Shown here: one piece after another, positions 7,616 through 16,539 of the stretch
Layout of the letters: each line of letters starts with the position of its first letter
Numbering within the stretch: position 1 is the first letter of the stretch
Assembly (NCBI GenBank): GCA_035290345.1
Contig: DATDUP010000024.1
Coordinates: 1-25,371 of the forward strand
DNA from: DATDUP01 sp035290345
Lineage (GTDB): Bacteria > Patescibacteriota > Patescibacteriia > Magasanikbacterales > UBA922
Direction of reading: 5' to 3'
Length of the DNA stretch: 25,371 nucleotides
The notes under the pieces: generated by a model
Told to the model about the DNA's origin: nothing
The model's input: the letters and a program-made list of their open reading frames with translations, nothing else
The model's database searches: none
Translations under genes and position numbers: made by a program

Positions 7616-10454
7616 TTGTTGGAATTGATAATATTTTCTTTAGATACTGGCCCGTATAACTCTTTTTTACTTTCGCAATCTCTGCCGGTGTGCCTGTCCC
7701 AACAATCTCGCCGCCACGAGTCCCGCCTTCCGGTCCTAAATCGATCACCCAGTCAGCGCATTTTATCACTTCTAGATTATGCTCAATAATCAAAACCGTA
7801 TTTCCCTTTTCCACTAATTGGTTCAACACGATTAACAACCGACGAATGTCTTCAAAATGCAGGCCAGTAGTTGGTTCATCTAGAATATAAAGGGTGCGGC
7901 CAGTCGCCCGCCGCGACAATTCGGTTGCTAATTTCACCCGTTGGGCTTCACCACCGGACAAAGTGGTAGCGGGCTGGCCCAGATGAACATAACTCAAACC
8001 TACATCATTCAAAACTCGCAATTTTTCCGCCAAAGCCGGCGTATCCGCAAAAAATCTATAGGCTTCACCCACGGTCATTTCCAAAATTTCCGCAATATTT
8101 TTGTTACGGTAATGGACTTCTAAAGCCTCCCGATTATATCTCTGTCCCCCACATTCATCACATTCTACAAAAACATCAGACAGAAACTGCATCGGAATAC
8201 GGACATATCCTTCACCGGCGCAAGCTTCACAACGTCCTCCACCCTTAACATTGAAGCTGAACTTGCCCGCATCATATCCTCGCATCTTTGCTTCCGGGAC
8301 AGCGGTAAACAAATCTCGAATCTGACTAAAAATACCAGTATAGGTGGCCGGATTACTCCGAGGCGTGCGGCCAATCGGTGTTTGGTCAATCACGATTACT
8401 TTGTCAACATTGTTCAGTCCTCCGATAGAGTCATGATCAGCTGGTTCAGCCTTGGCTTGATAAAAATGGCGATTGAGAGCCTTACCTAAAATCTCGGAAA
8501 TCAAAGTAGATTTACCAGAACCGGAAACACCGGTTACGCAAACCAATTTACCCAGAGGAATACTGACATCAATGTTGCGCAGATTAAAGGCCTTGGCCCC
8601 CTTGATCGTTATTTCCTGTTTGTTCCCGACATGAGTTTTTTTGGGTAGGGCAATCTTTTCTTTACCAATTAAAAATCGACCAGTTAATGATTTCGTGTTC
8701 CGACGAATGGCTAATGGCGCTCCTTCGGCCACGATCTCTCCTCCATATTCCCCAGCGCCAGGACCAATATCCACTACATAATCAGCTTGCTCAATCATGG
8801 CCTGATCATGCTCAACCACAATTACAGTATTCCCCTGATCACGCAAAGCCTTTAGAGTGGCAATCAGTTGATCATTATCTCGGCTATGTAAACCAATGGA
8901 AGGTTCATCCAGGATATAAATTACACCCGACAGACCAGTTGATAGCTGGGTGGAAAGACGCACCCGCTGAGCTTCACCACCGGACAAAGTGTTTACCGAG
9001 CGGTCCAGAGTCAGATAATATAGACCAACTTTTTGTAGATCCGTTAATCTTTTTGATATTTCTTTGATAATCGGCCCAGCCACGGTCTTTTCTCGTTTGC
9101 TCAGTTCCATCTTTGTCTTACTCCTCGAACTGGCCAAAGAAACAAAAAAACCAGCCGCTTCTTCTACGGTCATCTCGGCTAAGTCAGCAATTGAATAATC
9201 ACCAATCCGAATATGTAATGACTCTGTCTTGAGGCGACGGCCATGACAAACCGAACAGACCCGTTCATGCATATACTGTTCGATTTCTTTCCGGATATAT
9301 TCGGAATCAGTTTCCGCATGCCGTTGGGTCAGATTGGGAATTATCCCTTCAAATCTCACCTTCTTGCCCTTGACTTCATACATTTGGCCATCGGTGCCAA
9401 ACAAAAGTATTTGCATCGTCTTCTCCGGCAGATCTTTGACCGGAACTTGCAAAGAAAAACGATGGGCTTTGGCCACTTCGGTCAAAAGAGTGTAATAATA
9501 GGTTTGATTTCCGACAATACGTGTCCAAGGTTGAATCGCTCCTTCGGCCAAGGTTAAACGGGGATTAGGAATAACCAACTCTGGATCAACCTCCAGATTA
9601 ATCCCCAAACCCGTACAACGTGGACAAGCTCCATAAGGACTATTGAAACTGAAGCTCCGCATTTCTATCGGGCTGAATTTACGATTGCACTTTTGACAAG
9701 TGGCCGAGGTAGAAAAAGAATATTCGTCTCCGGTCTGCTCGTCCGCCACCACCATTTCCCCATTGGAGAGATCCAAAGCGCGGGCCACCATTTCCCCCAC
9801 ATTTTGTTTTTTGACATCGGTCAAACGGCCGATCAGTAACTCCACCGTATATTCCTGTTCAAGGTTGAACTTGTATTTACTCACTTCCAACAACTTCATG
9901 ACCAAACCATTCAAACGCACCAATTCATAACCCGATTGTTCCAAACGATTGAGCAAATCTCGCGCTCTTACTTTTTTTCCGGTAACGATTGGACAAAGAA
10001 TCTGTAAATCATGCCCCTTTCTTCCCATCTCTCTCACTCGTTCCATGATTTCTCCGGCAGTATAGGATTTGACTGGTAAATTACAGGCGTCACAGTACTG
10101 AATGCCAATCCGAGAAAATAACAAGCGTAAGTGATCATAGATTTCAGTTACTGTACCGACCGTAGAACGAGGATTTTGCGAAACACTTTTTTGATCAATG
10201 GCAATGGTCGGAGAAAGACCGGTAATCTCATCCACATCCGGCTTGTCCTGTAATTCCATGAAACGTCGAGCATAGGCAGAAAGACTCTCAGCATAACGAC
10301 GCTGGCCTTCCGCATAAATCGTGTCAAAAGCCAAAGAAGATTTACCTGAACCAGATAGACCGGTGATCACAATCAATTTATTCTTAGGCAAACTTAAAGA
10401 AACATTCTTTAAATTATGAACCCGGGCATTTTTAATTACTAAAAAATCTGACAT
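7602..10454 (-). CDS. uvrA: Excinuclease ABC subunit A (UvrA)
   Basis: 950 residues from ATG 10454, which gives the expected UvrA N terminus (FLVIKNARVHNLKN); an upstream GTG at 10466 is less likely. Two ABC ATPase modules are visible: Walker A GLSGSGKSS at 32-40 and GVSGSGKST in the second half, with signatures LSGGEAQRVRLSTQL and LSGGEAQRVKLATEL. Zinc-binding pairs CQKC...CPRC and CEAC...CDEC are both intact, as is the DEPSIGLH/DEPTTGLH Walker B pair. UvrA dimers scan DNA for bulky lesions and load UvrB. The gene lies 15 bases after the pilin-like gene, probably by read-through from the dsbA promoter, an operon with no functional link. Confidence 0.97.
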   Translation of the reverse strand: MSDFLVIKNARVHNLKNVSLSLPKNKLIVITGLSGSGKSSLAFDTIYAEGQRRYAESLSAYARRFMELQDKPDVDEITGLSPTIAIDQKSVSQNPRSTVGTVTEIYDHLRLLFSRIGIQYCDACNLPVKSYTAGEIMERVREMGRKGHDLQILCPIVTGKKVRARDLLNRLEQSGYELVRLNGLVMKLLEVSKYKFNLEQEYTVELLIGRLTDVKKQNVGEMVARALDLSNGEMVVADEQTGDEYSFSTSATCQKCNRKFSPIEMRSFSFNSPYGACPRCTGLGINLEVDPELVIPNPRLTLAEGAIQPWTRIVGNQTYYYTLLTEVAKAHRFSLQVPVKDLPEKTMQILLFGTDGQMYEVKGKKVRFEGIIPNLTQRHAETDSEYIRKEIEQYMHERVCSVCHGRRLKTESLHIRIGDYSIADLAEMTVEEAAGFFVSLASSRSKTKMELSKREKTVAGPIIKEISKRLTDLQKVGLYYLTLDRSVNTLSGGEAQRVRLSTQLSTGLSGVIYILDEPSIGLHSRDNDQLIATLKALRDQGNTVIVVEHDQAMIEQADYVVDIGPGAGEYGGEIVAEGAPLAIRRNTKSLTGRFLIGKEKIALPKKTHVGNKQEITIKGAKAFNLRNIDVSIPLGKLVCVTGVSGSGKSTLISEILGKALNRHFYQAKAEPADHDSIGGLNNVDKVIVIDQTPIGRTPRSNPATYTGIFSQIRDLFTAVPEAKMRGYDAGKFSFNVKGGGRCEACAGEGYVRIPMQFLSDVFVECDECGGQRYNREALEVHYRNKNIAEILEMTVGEAYRFFADTPALAEKLRVLNDVGLSYVHLGQPATTLSGGEAQRVKLATELSRRATGRTLYILDEPTTGLHFEDIRRLLIVLNQLVEKGNTVLIIEHNLEVIKCADWVIDLGPEGGTRGGEIVGTGTPAEIAKVKKSYTGQYLKKILSIPTKNAG

Positions 10455-10469
10455 AAAATCCAACACAAT

Positions 10470-11927
10470 TTAAGGCATCGGGGACCAGGTATCCAGAGTG
10501 CCACCGGCAGAACCGACCCCACCAGCTGAACTGGGTGGAGAGTATGTCAAGATAGATGAAATAGCTTTATCGTCTAATTCTACAGTCATAAACAAACCCT
10601 TTTCTAAACTTTCCCATTTGATGTAGGTCTGATTATTAACCCAATCGCCCATCGTCAGAAATAGATTTGGACTTACATGGGGTTTGTTCGTATCCCCCTT
10701 CTGGCCAATATACAAATCACTGTCCGCCGCTTTCCAATCCTTATTCAATTCTTTGTTTAGAATCAAACCCAACACCTTATCAGATGAATTCTTGCACCAA
10801 AAATCCGCTCCATAAGCAGTCAGGCCGGGATAATACACCCGATATTCAGTCGGATCATAACCATCCAAAATACTATGCTTTCCTTTATTTTCCCAATCGC
10901 TTTTGCCTGACCAATTAACATAAGTCATGAGATTGTTCTGGCAAACTGCATAGAAAACATCCACCGGACTGGTTTCTTCATCCAACCAGTCTTCTTCTAA
11001 AATGTTTGTAGGGACCCCCGCAAACGGTATCTTCATCAAAATCTTGTCTATGGTCGAGACAATCTTGAAATGAATAATCAGCTGGCCTTCCACGCAATAA
11101 TAACCAGACTTCATCACTTTTTTTTCAAACTCATTTTTGTCCGCCGTCGCACTCATGCATTGCCAGCCCGGTTCACACCATTCTGACCGACAGGTCAATC
11201 CGCCCGTCCCCTCCACAAAAAATTGGGTGCCGCAAGTATATTCCTTAGAGGCCAAAGTATCTTTTTTGCTCTTGAATAGCGCCGCTTTATACATGGTATC
11301 AGCATTTTTCTGGAGGATTTCTTCATTGGCCTTAGCCGCAAACGCTAGCTTATCATCATCTTTTACATCCGCGCACCAAACCGGGGCCAATCCCATTTCA
11401 TTAATTTTCCAAATTTCAGGAAGACGAAAATTAACTAAGTAGGGATTAATCATGTTCAAAATAAAGTAGGACAAAATAGCAATAAACAAGCCCATGAGGG
11501 CATTGCCCAGCCTCTTCTTGGCCGCAGTAATCTTTTCCGGACTGCCGCCGGACATGGTCCAATTAAATCCAGCCATCACGATCATGGCCATAGCCAAAAG
11601 GGCAGCAGCGATTACCCCATAGCGATACATCCATTGGATAAATTCACCAAAATGGATAAACTCTGTTTTGCCACCAAAATCAGTGCGGGTATTAGCTTTG
11701 TATTCTGGTAAACAAAAACCAATCTTGTTACCGCTCAAATCAGCCGCCATGGAACAAGCGCCTTCGGTTTCCGGATTAGGGCCGTAAAAAGTCCCACCAC
11801 TTTTCTCACAAAGGTCCTTTTGCCAACAACGCTGGTCAATAGCGGCTAGACTATCTCCCGGCCAAAAACTCAAACTAACTAGCATGACAAGGGGCAAAAG
11901 AAGAAATTTAGCCAGACGAGCAAACAT
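10470..11927 (-). CDS. Pilin-like two-TM protein (T4SS-pilin type) with large Cys-rich exported domain
   Basis: 485 residues from ATG 11927, which opens a normal signal peptide (hydrophobic 7-22, SLAA cleavage near 29); an upstream start would overlap the dsbA-like gene. Residues 30-80 hold four cysteines. Two membrane segments (about 102-121 and 142-161) flank FNWTMSGGSPEKITAAKKRL, the pattern of the VirB2-like pilin family widespread in Patescibacteria. After these comes a domain of about 320 residues with eight cysteines and many tryptophans, unlike the usual roughly 120-residue pilins, and a glycine/serine-rich tail. All 12 cysteines lie outside the membrane segments. It starts four bases after the dsbA-like gene, whose product is a likely folding partner. 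The function of the C-terminal domain is not recognised. Confidence 0.75.
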   Translation of the reverse strand: MFARLAKFLLLPLVMLVSLSFWPGDSLAAIDQRCWQKDLCEKSGGTFYGPNPETEGACSMAADLSGNKIGFCLPEYKANTRTDFGGKTEFIHFGEFIQWMYRYGVIAAALLAMAMIVMAGFNWTMSGGSPEKITAAKKRLGNALMGLFIAILSYFILNMINPYLVNFRLPEIWKINEMGLAPVWCADVKDDDKLAFAAKANEEILQKNADTMYKAALFKSKKDTLASKEYTCGTQFFVEGTGGLTCRSEWCEPGWQCMSATADKNEFEKKVMKSGYYCVEGQLIIHFKIVSTIDKILMKIPFAGVPTNILEEDWLDEETSPVDVFYAVCQNNLMTYVNWSGKSDWENKGKHSILDGYDPTEYRVYYPGLTAYGADFWCKNSSDKVLGLILNKELNKDWKAADSDLYIGQKGDTNKPHVSPNLFLTMGDWVNNQTYIKWESLEKGLFMTVELDDKAISSILTYSPPSSAGGVGSAGGTLDTWSPMP

Positions 11928-11931
11928 ATGT

Positions 11932-12714
11932 TTATTTTTTACTTTGCAGAACACTTAAAATCAACTGATCCCAATCATCATTAGTCAGCACCCCTTCTAT
12001 CTTATAACCATTAAGGAAATAGGTGGGGGTACCACGCACGCCTAAAGCCATAGCATCTTTCAAATCTTGCACAATAACCCCCTGATGTTTTTCCGTAGCC
12101 AAACATAGGGAGAAGGCGTCCGCACTCAAACCAGCCTGTTTGGCTTGATTCAACAATACATCCATACCAAGCTGTTTTTCTTTAAAAATCAAATCAAAAT
12201 ATGTCCAAAACCCGCCTTGTTCTTGGGCGCAGGCTGCAGCCAAGGACACGTCCGTCGCGCCCGCATGCAGACTCTCTAAAGGTAATTGTTTGAAAACGAC
12301 CCGCACAACCGGCTCATATTTTTGCATCATACTGCGAAAGGCTGCGGCAGATTCTTGGCAGTGCGGACAAAGGAAATCATAAAAAGCAATTACCGTAATT
12401 GTCGCTGTCTCCTTGCCAAAACCGGGATTACTCTTTCTAATATATTGCTTCACTTCTTCTGGACCAAGCGCCTTCTGGCTGCTAGCAGAAGCGAGACTGG
12501 AATCAACAGAAAATTTCTGGCTGTTTATTTGCTCGCTGATTGCCCCTCCGCGTCCTTGCTTAATCTCCCAAGCATAATAACCGACCAAACCTGCAAAGGC
12601 TAAACCAACTAGACTCAATAAAAGGAAGACAACCAAAAGGGTCACGCCACCACCGGTCTTGTACCAGGGCTTTTTCAAACTAGATTCAGTGGAAAGAGGC
12701 GCGAAGTTTTTCAT
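11932..12714 (-). CDS. DsbA-like membrane-anchored thiol-disulfide oxidoreductase
   Basis: 260 residues. An uncleaved-looking membrane anchor (about 24-47) precedes a thioredoxin-like domain of the DsbA/DSBA_oxidoreductase 4 type. The active site CPHC is at 116-119 in FYDFLCPHC, and the cis-proline loop reads RGTPTYFLNG near residue 230. The CPHC dipeptide is that of oxidising DsbA proteins. It probably introduces disulfides into exported proteins. The adjacent downstream gene encodes a 12-cysteine exported protein. A reoxidation partner (DsbB or VKOR) is not in the window. The gene has its own promoter and starts the operon that continues into uvrA. Confidence 0.92.
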   Translation of the reverse strand: MKNFAPLSTESSLKKPWYKTGGGVTLLVVFLLLSLVGLAFAGLVGYYAWEIKQGRGGAISEQINSQKFSVDSSLASASSQKALGPEEVKQYIRKSNPGFGKETATITVIAFYDFLCPHCQESAAAFRSMMQKYEPVVRVVFKQLPLESLHAGATDVSLAAACAQEQGGFWTYFDLIFKEKQLGMDVLLNQAKQAGLSADAFSLCLATEKHQGVIVQDLKDAMALGVRGTPTYFLNGYKIEGVLTNDDWDQLILSVLQSKK

Positions 12715-12734
12715 AAAAAATATTGGATGGCTAT

Positions 12735-12761
12735 ATTATACCATAATCATTTCCAAGTCAA
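12735..12761 (-). promoter_or_regulatory. Promoter of the dsbA-like/pilin-like/uvrA operon
   Basis: Minus strand: -35 TTGACT (12756-12761), extended -10 TGGTATAAT with hexamer 12735-12740. The spacer of 15 bases is short, but the extended -10 is perfect and may compensate. The hexamer lies 20 bases before the ATG, giving a leader of roughly 13 bases without a Shine-Dalgarno sequence. Confidence 0.7.
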
Positions 12762-12779
12762 CAGTGAGCCTGAACCGGT

Positions 12780-13496
12780 TTACGACAGGGCTTGACGCCT
12801 CCAGTCAACTGGCATTTTTTCAATTGCATACCGCAAGGCCGTGCGCGTCATTTTTCTCTTGTTTTTCTGCACATAATCAAAGACTGGTTTGGGATAATAC
12901 TCACTTGCCACCTTCAACATCCAGCCATAGCCTTTTTGAACCAAATCCTCCTCATCCCCCATTAATCTATCCGCCACTTCCCAAACCAAATCCAAACATT
13001 TCACCTGGCGCCGCAAAGGGAAAACCAAACTAACGGCCGCCGCTCGTCTTACCCAGGGGTTCCGATTTTTTGCCCACTTTTTCATTTCTGATAAATAGGC
13101 CGGATAGTCAATCAAAAAATAACCCAGGGCATGCGTGCTGAAATCATCGACACTACCCCAATTATTGGCGTACTTATCCAACCAATGAAAAAAAATCTGC
13201 CAATCGCTCTCGGTATATTTTTTCCGCCACCCCGCAATCCAGGCAAAGGCAATGCAATGATCCTGTTGGTATCCATGGCGTAATAATTTTTCGGCCAGAT
13301 CCCACACCTCATTTTTTTCTAACTTCTTCACTAAAGGAAGATACTTAGCTGCTAACTGACGAGCTCGGGGTGTGGTAAAACCGTAAATTTTTACCTTTTT
13401 TTTAAAAAAACGCTGAGAACTTCGTTGATATCGTTTATCCGTATCCAAGGCCTGGATATCTTTCCTTAAGGCTTGATAAATCTGGTTTTTATTCAT
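12780..13496 (-). CDS. AlkD-family DNA alkylation repair protein (HEAT-like glycosylase)
   Basis: 238 residues, all helical, matching the AlkD HEAT-like repeat family. The conserved NNWGSVDDFSTHALG segment places W113 and D117 with the same spacing as the catalytic pair W109/D113 of Bacillus cereus AlkD, and NPWVRRAAAVS supplies the conserved arginine (R150 or R151). These enzymes excise N3- and N7-alkyl purines without flipping the base. The gene follows a Nudix hydrolase gene by 12 bases and is probably co-transcribed. No hairpin terminator is seen after its stop, where only a short AACCGGTT palindrome occurs. Confidence 0.93.
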   Translation of the reverse strand: MNKNQIYQALRKDIQALDTDKRYQRSSQRFFKKKVKIYGFTTPRARQLAAKYLPLVKKLEKNEVWDLAEKLLRHGYQQDHCIAFAWIAGWRKKYTESDWQIFFHWLDKYANNWGSVDDFSTHALGYFLIDYPAYLSEMKKWAKNRNPWVRRAAAVSLVFPLRRQVKCLDLVWEVADRLMGDEEDLVQKGYGWMLKVASEYYPKPVFDYVQKNKRKMTRTALRYAIEKMPVDWRRQALS

Positions 13497-13508
13497 AACC
13501 AGAAATGA

Positions 13509-14048
13509 TTATTTTTTTGATCGACGTTCGTAATCCAGTCTAATAATATGATAGGCAATATACTCATTTTCAATCCGGCCATCCTTGGCCATGGCTACGG
13601 CTTGAGAAAAAGGTACGAATTTAGTTTCAATAATTTCCCCTCGATCTAATGGCAAGGGATCAAAAACCAACCCACTGGCCAAATAGACAAACACATCCCA
13701 AATCATGACATTACTCGGCGATTTTTTGTGGGTTAGCAAGCGTAATTTTTTAGCCCGATAACCGCCCTCCTCCCGCAATTCCCTTTGCGCGGCTGAACGC
13801 GGTGTTTCCCCTTTCTTGTCCACCCGGCCACAGGGCAGAAACCAAACTTTACGTCCATAATTATGCCTATATTCTCGCAACATCAACAACTCATCCTGAT
13901 CATTAAAAGCCAAAATCGTCACACTGGCCGGACGTTGACAATATTCATACAAACCAGGCGAACCATCAGGATAAATAACCGGGCGTTGTTTTATCTCAAA
14001 AACCGTCCCTTTAAAAACTGTTTTTATTTTCCCCAATTTAATTTTCAT
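13509..14048 (-). CDS. Nudix hydrolase, ADP-ribose pyrophosphatase-like
   Basis: 179 residues. The Nudix box runs from G74 to Y97 as GRVDKKGE...REL REEGG, with one extra residue between the first glycine and E81; all REUxEE positions are present. The N-terminal half (TVFEIKQRPVIYPDG and VTILAFNDQDELLMLREYR) resembles the ADP-ribose pyrophosphatase subgroup, which hydrolyses nucleoside-diphosphate sugars. The substrate cannot be fixed from sequence. It is the first gene of a two-gene unit with the AlkD-type repair gene, so a nucleotide-hygiene role would fit, but that is inference. Confidence 0.9.
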   Translation of the reverse strand: MKIKLGKIKTVFKGTVFEIKQRPVIYPDGSPGLYEYCQRPASVTILAFNDQDELLMLREYRHNYGRKVWFLPCGRVDKKGETPRSAAQRELREEGGYRAKKLRLLTHKKSPSNVMIWDVFVYLASGLVFDPLPLDRGEIIETKFVPFSQAVAMAKDGRIENEYIAYHIIRLDYERRSKK

Positions 14049-14056
14049 ACTTTTCT

Positions 14057-14085
14057 ACGCTACCACAAAAATACCTTTTATTCAA
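14057..14085 (-). promoter_or_regulatory. Probable promoter of the Nudix-alkD unit
   Basis: Minus strand: -35 TTGAAT (14080-14085), 17-base spacer, extended -10 TGGTAGCGT with hexamer 14057-14062 (three matches of six). Only eight bases separate it from the ATG at 14048, again predicting a leaderless mRNA. The weak hexamer lowers confidence. Confidence 0.5.
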
Positions 14086-14089
14086 TCAA

Positions 14090-14109
14090 AGCCGCCCTTT
14101 GGGGCGGCT
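14090..14109 (-). terminator. Hairpin after the SAHH gene
   Basis: Perfect arms AGCCGCCC (14090-14097) and GGGCGGCT (14102-14109) around a TTTG loop, five bases after the SAHH stop. The minus-strand sequence after it is TTGATTGAATAAAAGG, a poor U-tract, so it may be a weak terminator or an mRNA 3' end stabiliser. Its downstream side runs into the promoter of the next gene. Confidence 0.6.
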
Positions 14110-14114
14110 GGATG

Positions 14115-15530
14115 TTAATACCGATAATGACCGGGTTTATATGGACCGGTGGCTGGCACATTAATGTACTTAGCCTGGGCTGGGGTCAACTTGGTCAACT
14201 TTACACCAATTTTCTCCAAATGCAATCTTGCCACTTCTTCATCCAATTCTTTGGGCAACATGTATACTCCTATGTCCATTTTCTTTGTCCATAATTCCAA
14301 TTGCGCTAACACTTGATTAGTAAAACTACTACTCATCACAAAACTAGGATGGCCGGTAGCGCAACCCAAATTCATCAATCGGCCTTCAGCCAAAAGATAT
14401 ATTTCATGTTTATCAGAAAAAATATACTTATCAACCTGCGGTTTGATATTCACCCGCTTGACACCAGTAGCAGTATTTAATTTGTCCACTTCAATTTCAT
14501 TATCAAAATGGCCGATATTACAAACTATCGCCTGGTCCTTCATCTTTTTCATATGCTCTACCCGGATAACCTCCCGGTTACCAGTGGCAGTGACATAAAT
14601 ATCAGCAATCCTCAAAGTATCCTCCACTGTTAGCACCTCAAACCCTTCCATGGCCGCTTGTAGAGCACAAATAGGATCTATTTCTGTCACAATCACCCGA
14701 CTTCCTTGGCCGCGCAAAGCCTGGGCACAACCCTTTCCCACTTCACCATAACCACAAACCACCACCACTTTCCCTCCCAACATTACATCCATGGCCCGGT
14801 TCAGACCATCAACAACAGAATGACGACAGCCATAAATATTGTCAAACTTGCTTTTGGTTACTGAATCGTTGACATTAATAGCCGGAAACAATAATTTCTT
14901 CTCTTCCGCTAACTGATACAAACGATGCACCCCGGTAGTGGTTTCTTCGGAAACTCCGCGTAAATTTTTGGCAACCTCAGTCCAGCGTTTAGGATTCACT
15001 TTATAGGTAGCACGCAACAAAGCCAGCAATGCCTGCCAGTCGCCGGCTGCTTCTTTATCTTGTTGAGACAACAGAGCTGGTTTTTTTTCCATCGTTACCC
15101 CCTGATGAATCATCAGGGTGGCATCACCGCCATCATCCACGATCAAATCCGGACCATGTCCATGGCCAAAATCTAAACACCGTTCCACACACCACCAATA
15201 TTCTTCTAAAGTTTCGCCTTTCCAGGCAAATACTGGAATTCCGGCCTTAGCAATCGCCGCGGCCGCTTGATCCTGGGTAGAAAAAATATTGCAACTGGAC
15301 CAACGTACTTCCGCCCCCAGAGCGACCAAGGTTTCAATCAAAACCGCTGTCTGAATGGTCATATGTAAAGAACCGGAAATCCGCGCTCCTTTCAAGGGCT
15401 TCTTTTTCGCATATTTTTCTCGTACTGCCAATAAACCGGGCATTTCTTTTTCCGCGATTTCAATCTCTCTCCTTCCCCAAGCGGCCAAGGAGATGTCTTT
15501 TACTTTGTAATCATTTTCCTTTCTTTTCAT
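14115..15530 (-). CDS. ahcY: S-adenosyl-L-homocysteine hydrolase (adenosylhomocysteinase)
   Basis: 471 residues from ATG 15530, which lies one base after the stop of the antiporter gene; a GTG at 15539 would overlap it. Diagnostic features: GSLHMTIQTAVLIETL near residue 60, VDDGGDAT, the INVNDSVTKSKFDN segment with the catalytic lysine and aspartate, CRHSVVDGLNRAMDVM, the NAD-binding VCGYGEVGKGCA and the C-terminal KPGHYRY, whose lysine and tyrosine reach the NAD of the partner subunit. It reversibly splits S-adenosylhomocysteine into adenosine and homocysteine. In the same cluster are a probable adenosine kinase, which would pull the reaction forward, and an RNA methyltransferase that makes the substrate. 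Confidence 0.97.
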   Translation of the reverse strand: MKRKENDYKVKDISLAAWGRREIEIAEKEMPGLLAVREKYAKKKPLKGARISGSLHMTIQTAVLIETLVALGAEVRWSSCNIFSTQDQAAAAIAKAGIPVFAWKGETLEEYWWCVERCLDFGHGHGPDLIVDDGGDATLMIHQGVTMEKKPALLSQQDKEAAGDWQALLALLRATYKVNPKRWTEVAKNLRGVSEETTTGVHRLYQLAEEKKLLFPAINVNDSVTKSKFDNIYGCRHSVVDGLNRAMDVMLGGKVVVVCGYGEVGKGCAQALRGQGSRVIVTEIDPICALQAAMEGFEVLTVEDTLRIADIYVTATGNREVIRVEHMKKMKDQAIVCNIGHFDNEIEVDKLNTATGVKRVNIKPQVDKYIFSDKHEIYLLAEGRLMNLGCATGHPSFVMSSSFTNQVLAQLELWTKKMDIGVYMLPKELDEEVARLHLEKIGVKLTKLTPAQAKYINVPATGPYKPGHYRY

Positions 15531-15531
15531 A

Positions 15532-16485
15532 TTAACCACGCAAGGTAATGAAAGTAATATAAGCTAGGTAAGTAATCACCATAAACACGCCCTGCCAGCG
15601 CTGCAATTGATGTCTTTTGCCAATGAACATAAAAAAGAAAAGCAGGAGAGCGGCCAAGATGGTAATAACCACGTCCCCGTTTGCGGCTGAATTAAACGGT
15701 ACTGGATTAATTAATGGTGTTAAACCGAGAATAAAAAGAATGTTGAAAATATTAGAACCGGCCACATTGCCCACGGCCAACTCATCATGCCCCCGATAAG
15801 CCGCAATACCCGAAGCCACTAATTCTGGCAAAGATGTGCCAACGGCGATAATCGTGAGACCAATAAAGAGTTCTGATAATCCGGCCATTCTGGCTAAAAT
15901 TACCCCATTATCTACCAAGAGCTTAGCCCCACCAACTAAACCTGCTAAACCGAACAAAACAAACAAAATGGTTAAAGACCAAGAATACGACCTTACGTCA
16001 TCTTTCTTAGATTCCTGCTTAGACAAACCATAGGTATAAGACAAAAAAATGACAAAAAAACCAAGTAATACCAAACCATCGGCCAGGCTCAACATATTGT
16101 CTCCCCCGCTTCCTAACAATTTATCCGCGCTTAACACGAATAATATCAAGACCGCCAAAACACCCAGGGGAATTTCCTTCCAAATAGTATCCACCTTCAC
16201 GGTCAAAGGACGAATAATGGCGGCAATGCCAAGAATCAATAAAATATTAGCTATGTTGCTTCCCAAAATATTACCGATTGCCACATCCGGGGTTCCCTTT
16301 AAGGCGGCCATCACATTAACCATCAATTCAGCGGCGGAAGTGCCAAAAGCAACTACGGTCAAACCAATCACCATTGGTGAAATTTTGGAACGCTTAGCCA
16401 AAGACGCCGAACCCCGAACAAAATATTCGCCACCAACTAAAAGCAGGGCCAGGCCAACGATCAGTAACAAAATTGGCAATATCAT
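15532..16485 (-). CDS. Na+/Ca2+ antiporter of the CaCA family (YrbG-like)
   Basis: 317 residues from ATG 16485. The frame extends to a TTG at 16539, but that TTG is the -35 box of the gene's own promoter, so the shorter form is right. Ten to eleven membrane segments form two inverted halves, each with an alpha repeat: VAFGTSAAELMVN with IGNILGSNIANI, and VGTSLPELVAS with VGNVAGSNIFNI. The glutamates in the two TSxxEL motifs are the ion-binding residues of the family. It exports calcium against sodium or proton flow. It lies between the probable adenosine kinase and SAHH genes, with which no functional tie is known; SAHH probably depends on its promoter. Confidence 0.92.
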   Translation of the reverse strand: MILPILLLIVGLALLLVGGEYFVRGSASLAKRSKISPMVIGLTVVAFGTSAAELMVNVMAALKGTPDVAIGNILGSNIANILLILGIAAIIRPLTVKVDTIWKEIPLGVLAVLILFVLSADKLLGSGGDNMLSLADGLVLLGFFVIFLSYTYGLSKQESKKDDVRSYSWSLTILFVLFGLAGLVGGAKLLVDNGVILARMAGLSELFIGLTIIAVGTSLPELVASGIAAYRGHDELAVGNVAGSNIFNILFILGLTPLINPVPFNSAANGDVVITILAALLLFFFMFIGKRHQLQRWQGVFMVITYLAYITFITLRG

Positions 16486-16510
16486 AATAAATATTAATTT
16501 TATCCCCGCT

Positions 16511-16539
16511 ATTATACTCCCTTTCTCCCTCTTATTCAA
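16511..16539 (-). promoter_or_regulatory. Promoter of the antiporter-ahcY pair
   Basis: Minus strand: -35 TTGAAT (16534-16539), 17-base purine-rich spacer, -10 TATAAT (16511-16516), with a leader of about 18 bases to the ATG at 16485. The -35 overlaps the stop codon of the PfkB kinase gene, so the antiporter and ahcY can be expressed separately from the upstream genes. Confidence 0.8.

Noticed and set aside
8687..9067. 126-codon plus-strand frame inside uvrA
   Set aside because: It is antisense to the conserved ATPase region of UvrA; its histidine/glutamine-rich composition reflects that strand.
12773..12780. AACCGGTT palindrome at the end of the AlkD-type gene as a terminator
   Set aside because: There is no loop or U-tract; the palindrome is short and could occur by chance.
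16486..16539. Extended N terminus of the antiporter from TTG 16539
   Set aside because: The TTG is the -35 and the following ATAATA part of the -10 of a good promoter; the extension is polar and not found in the family.
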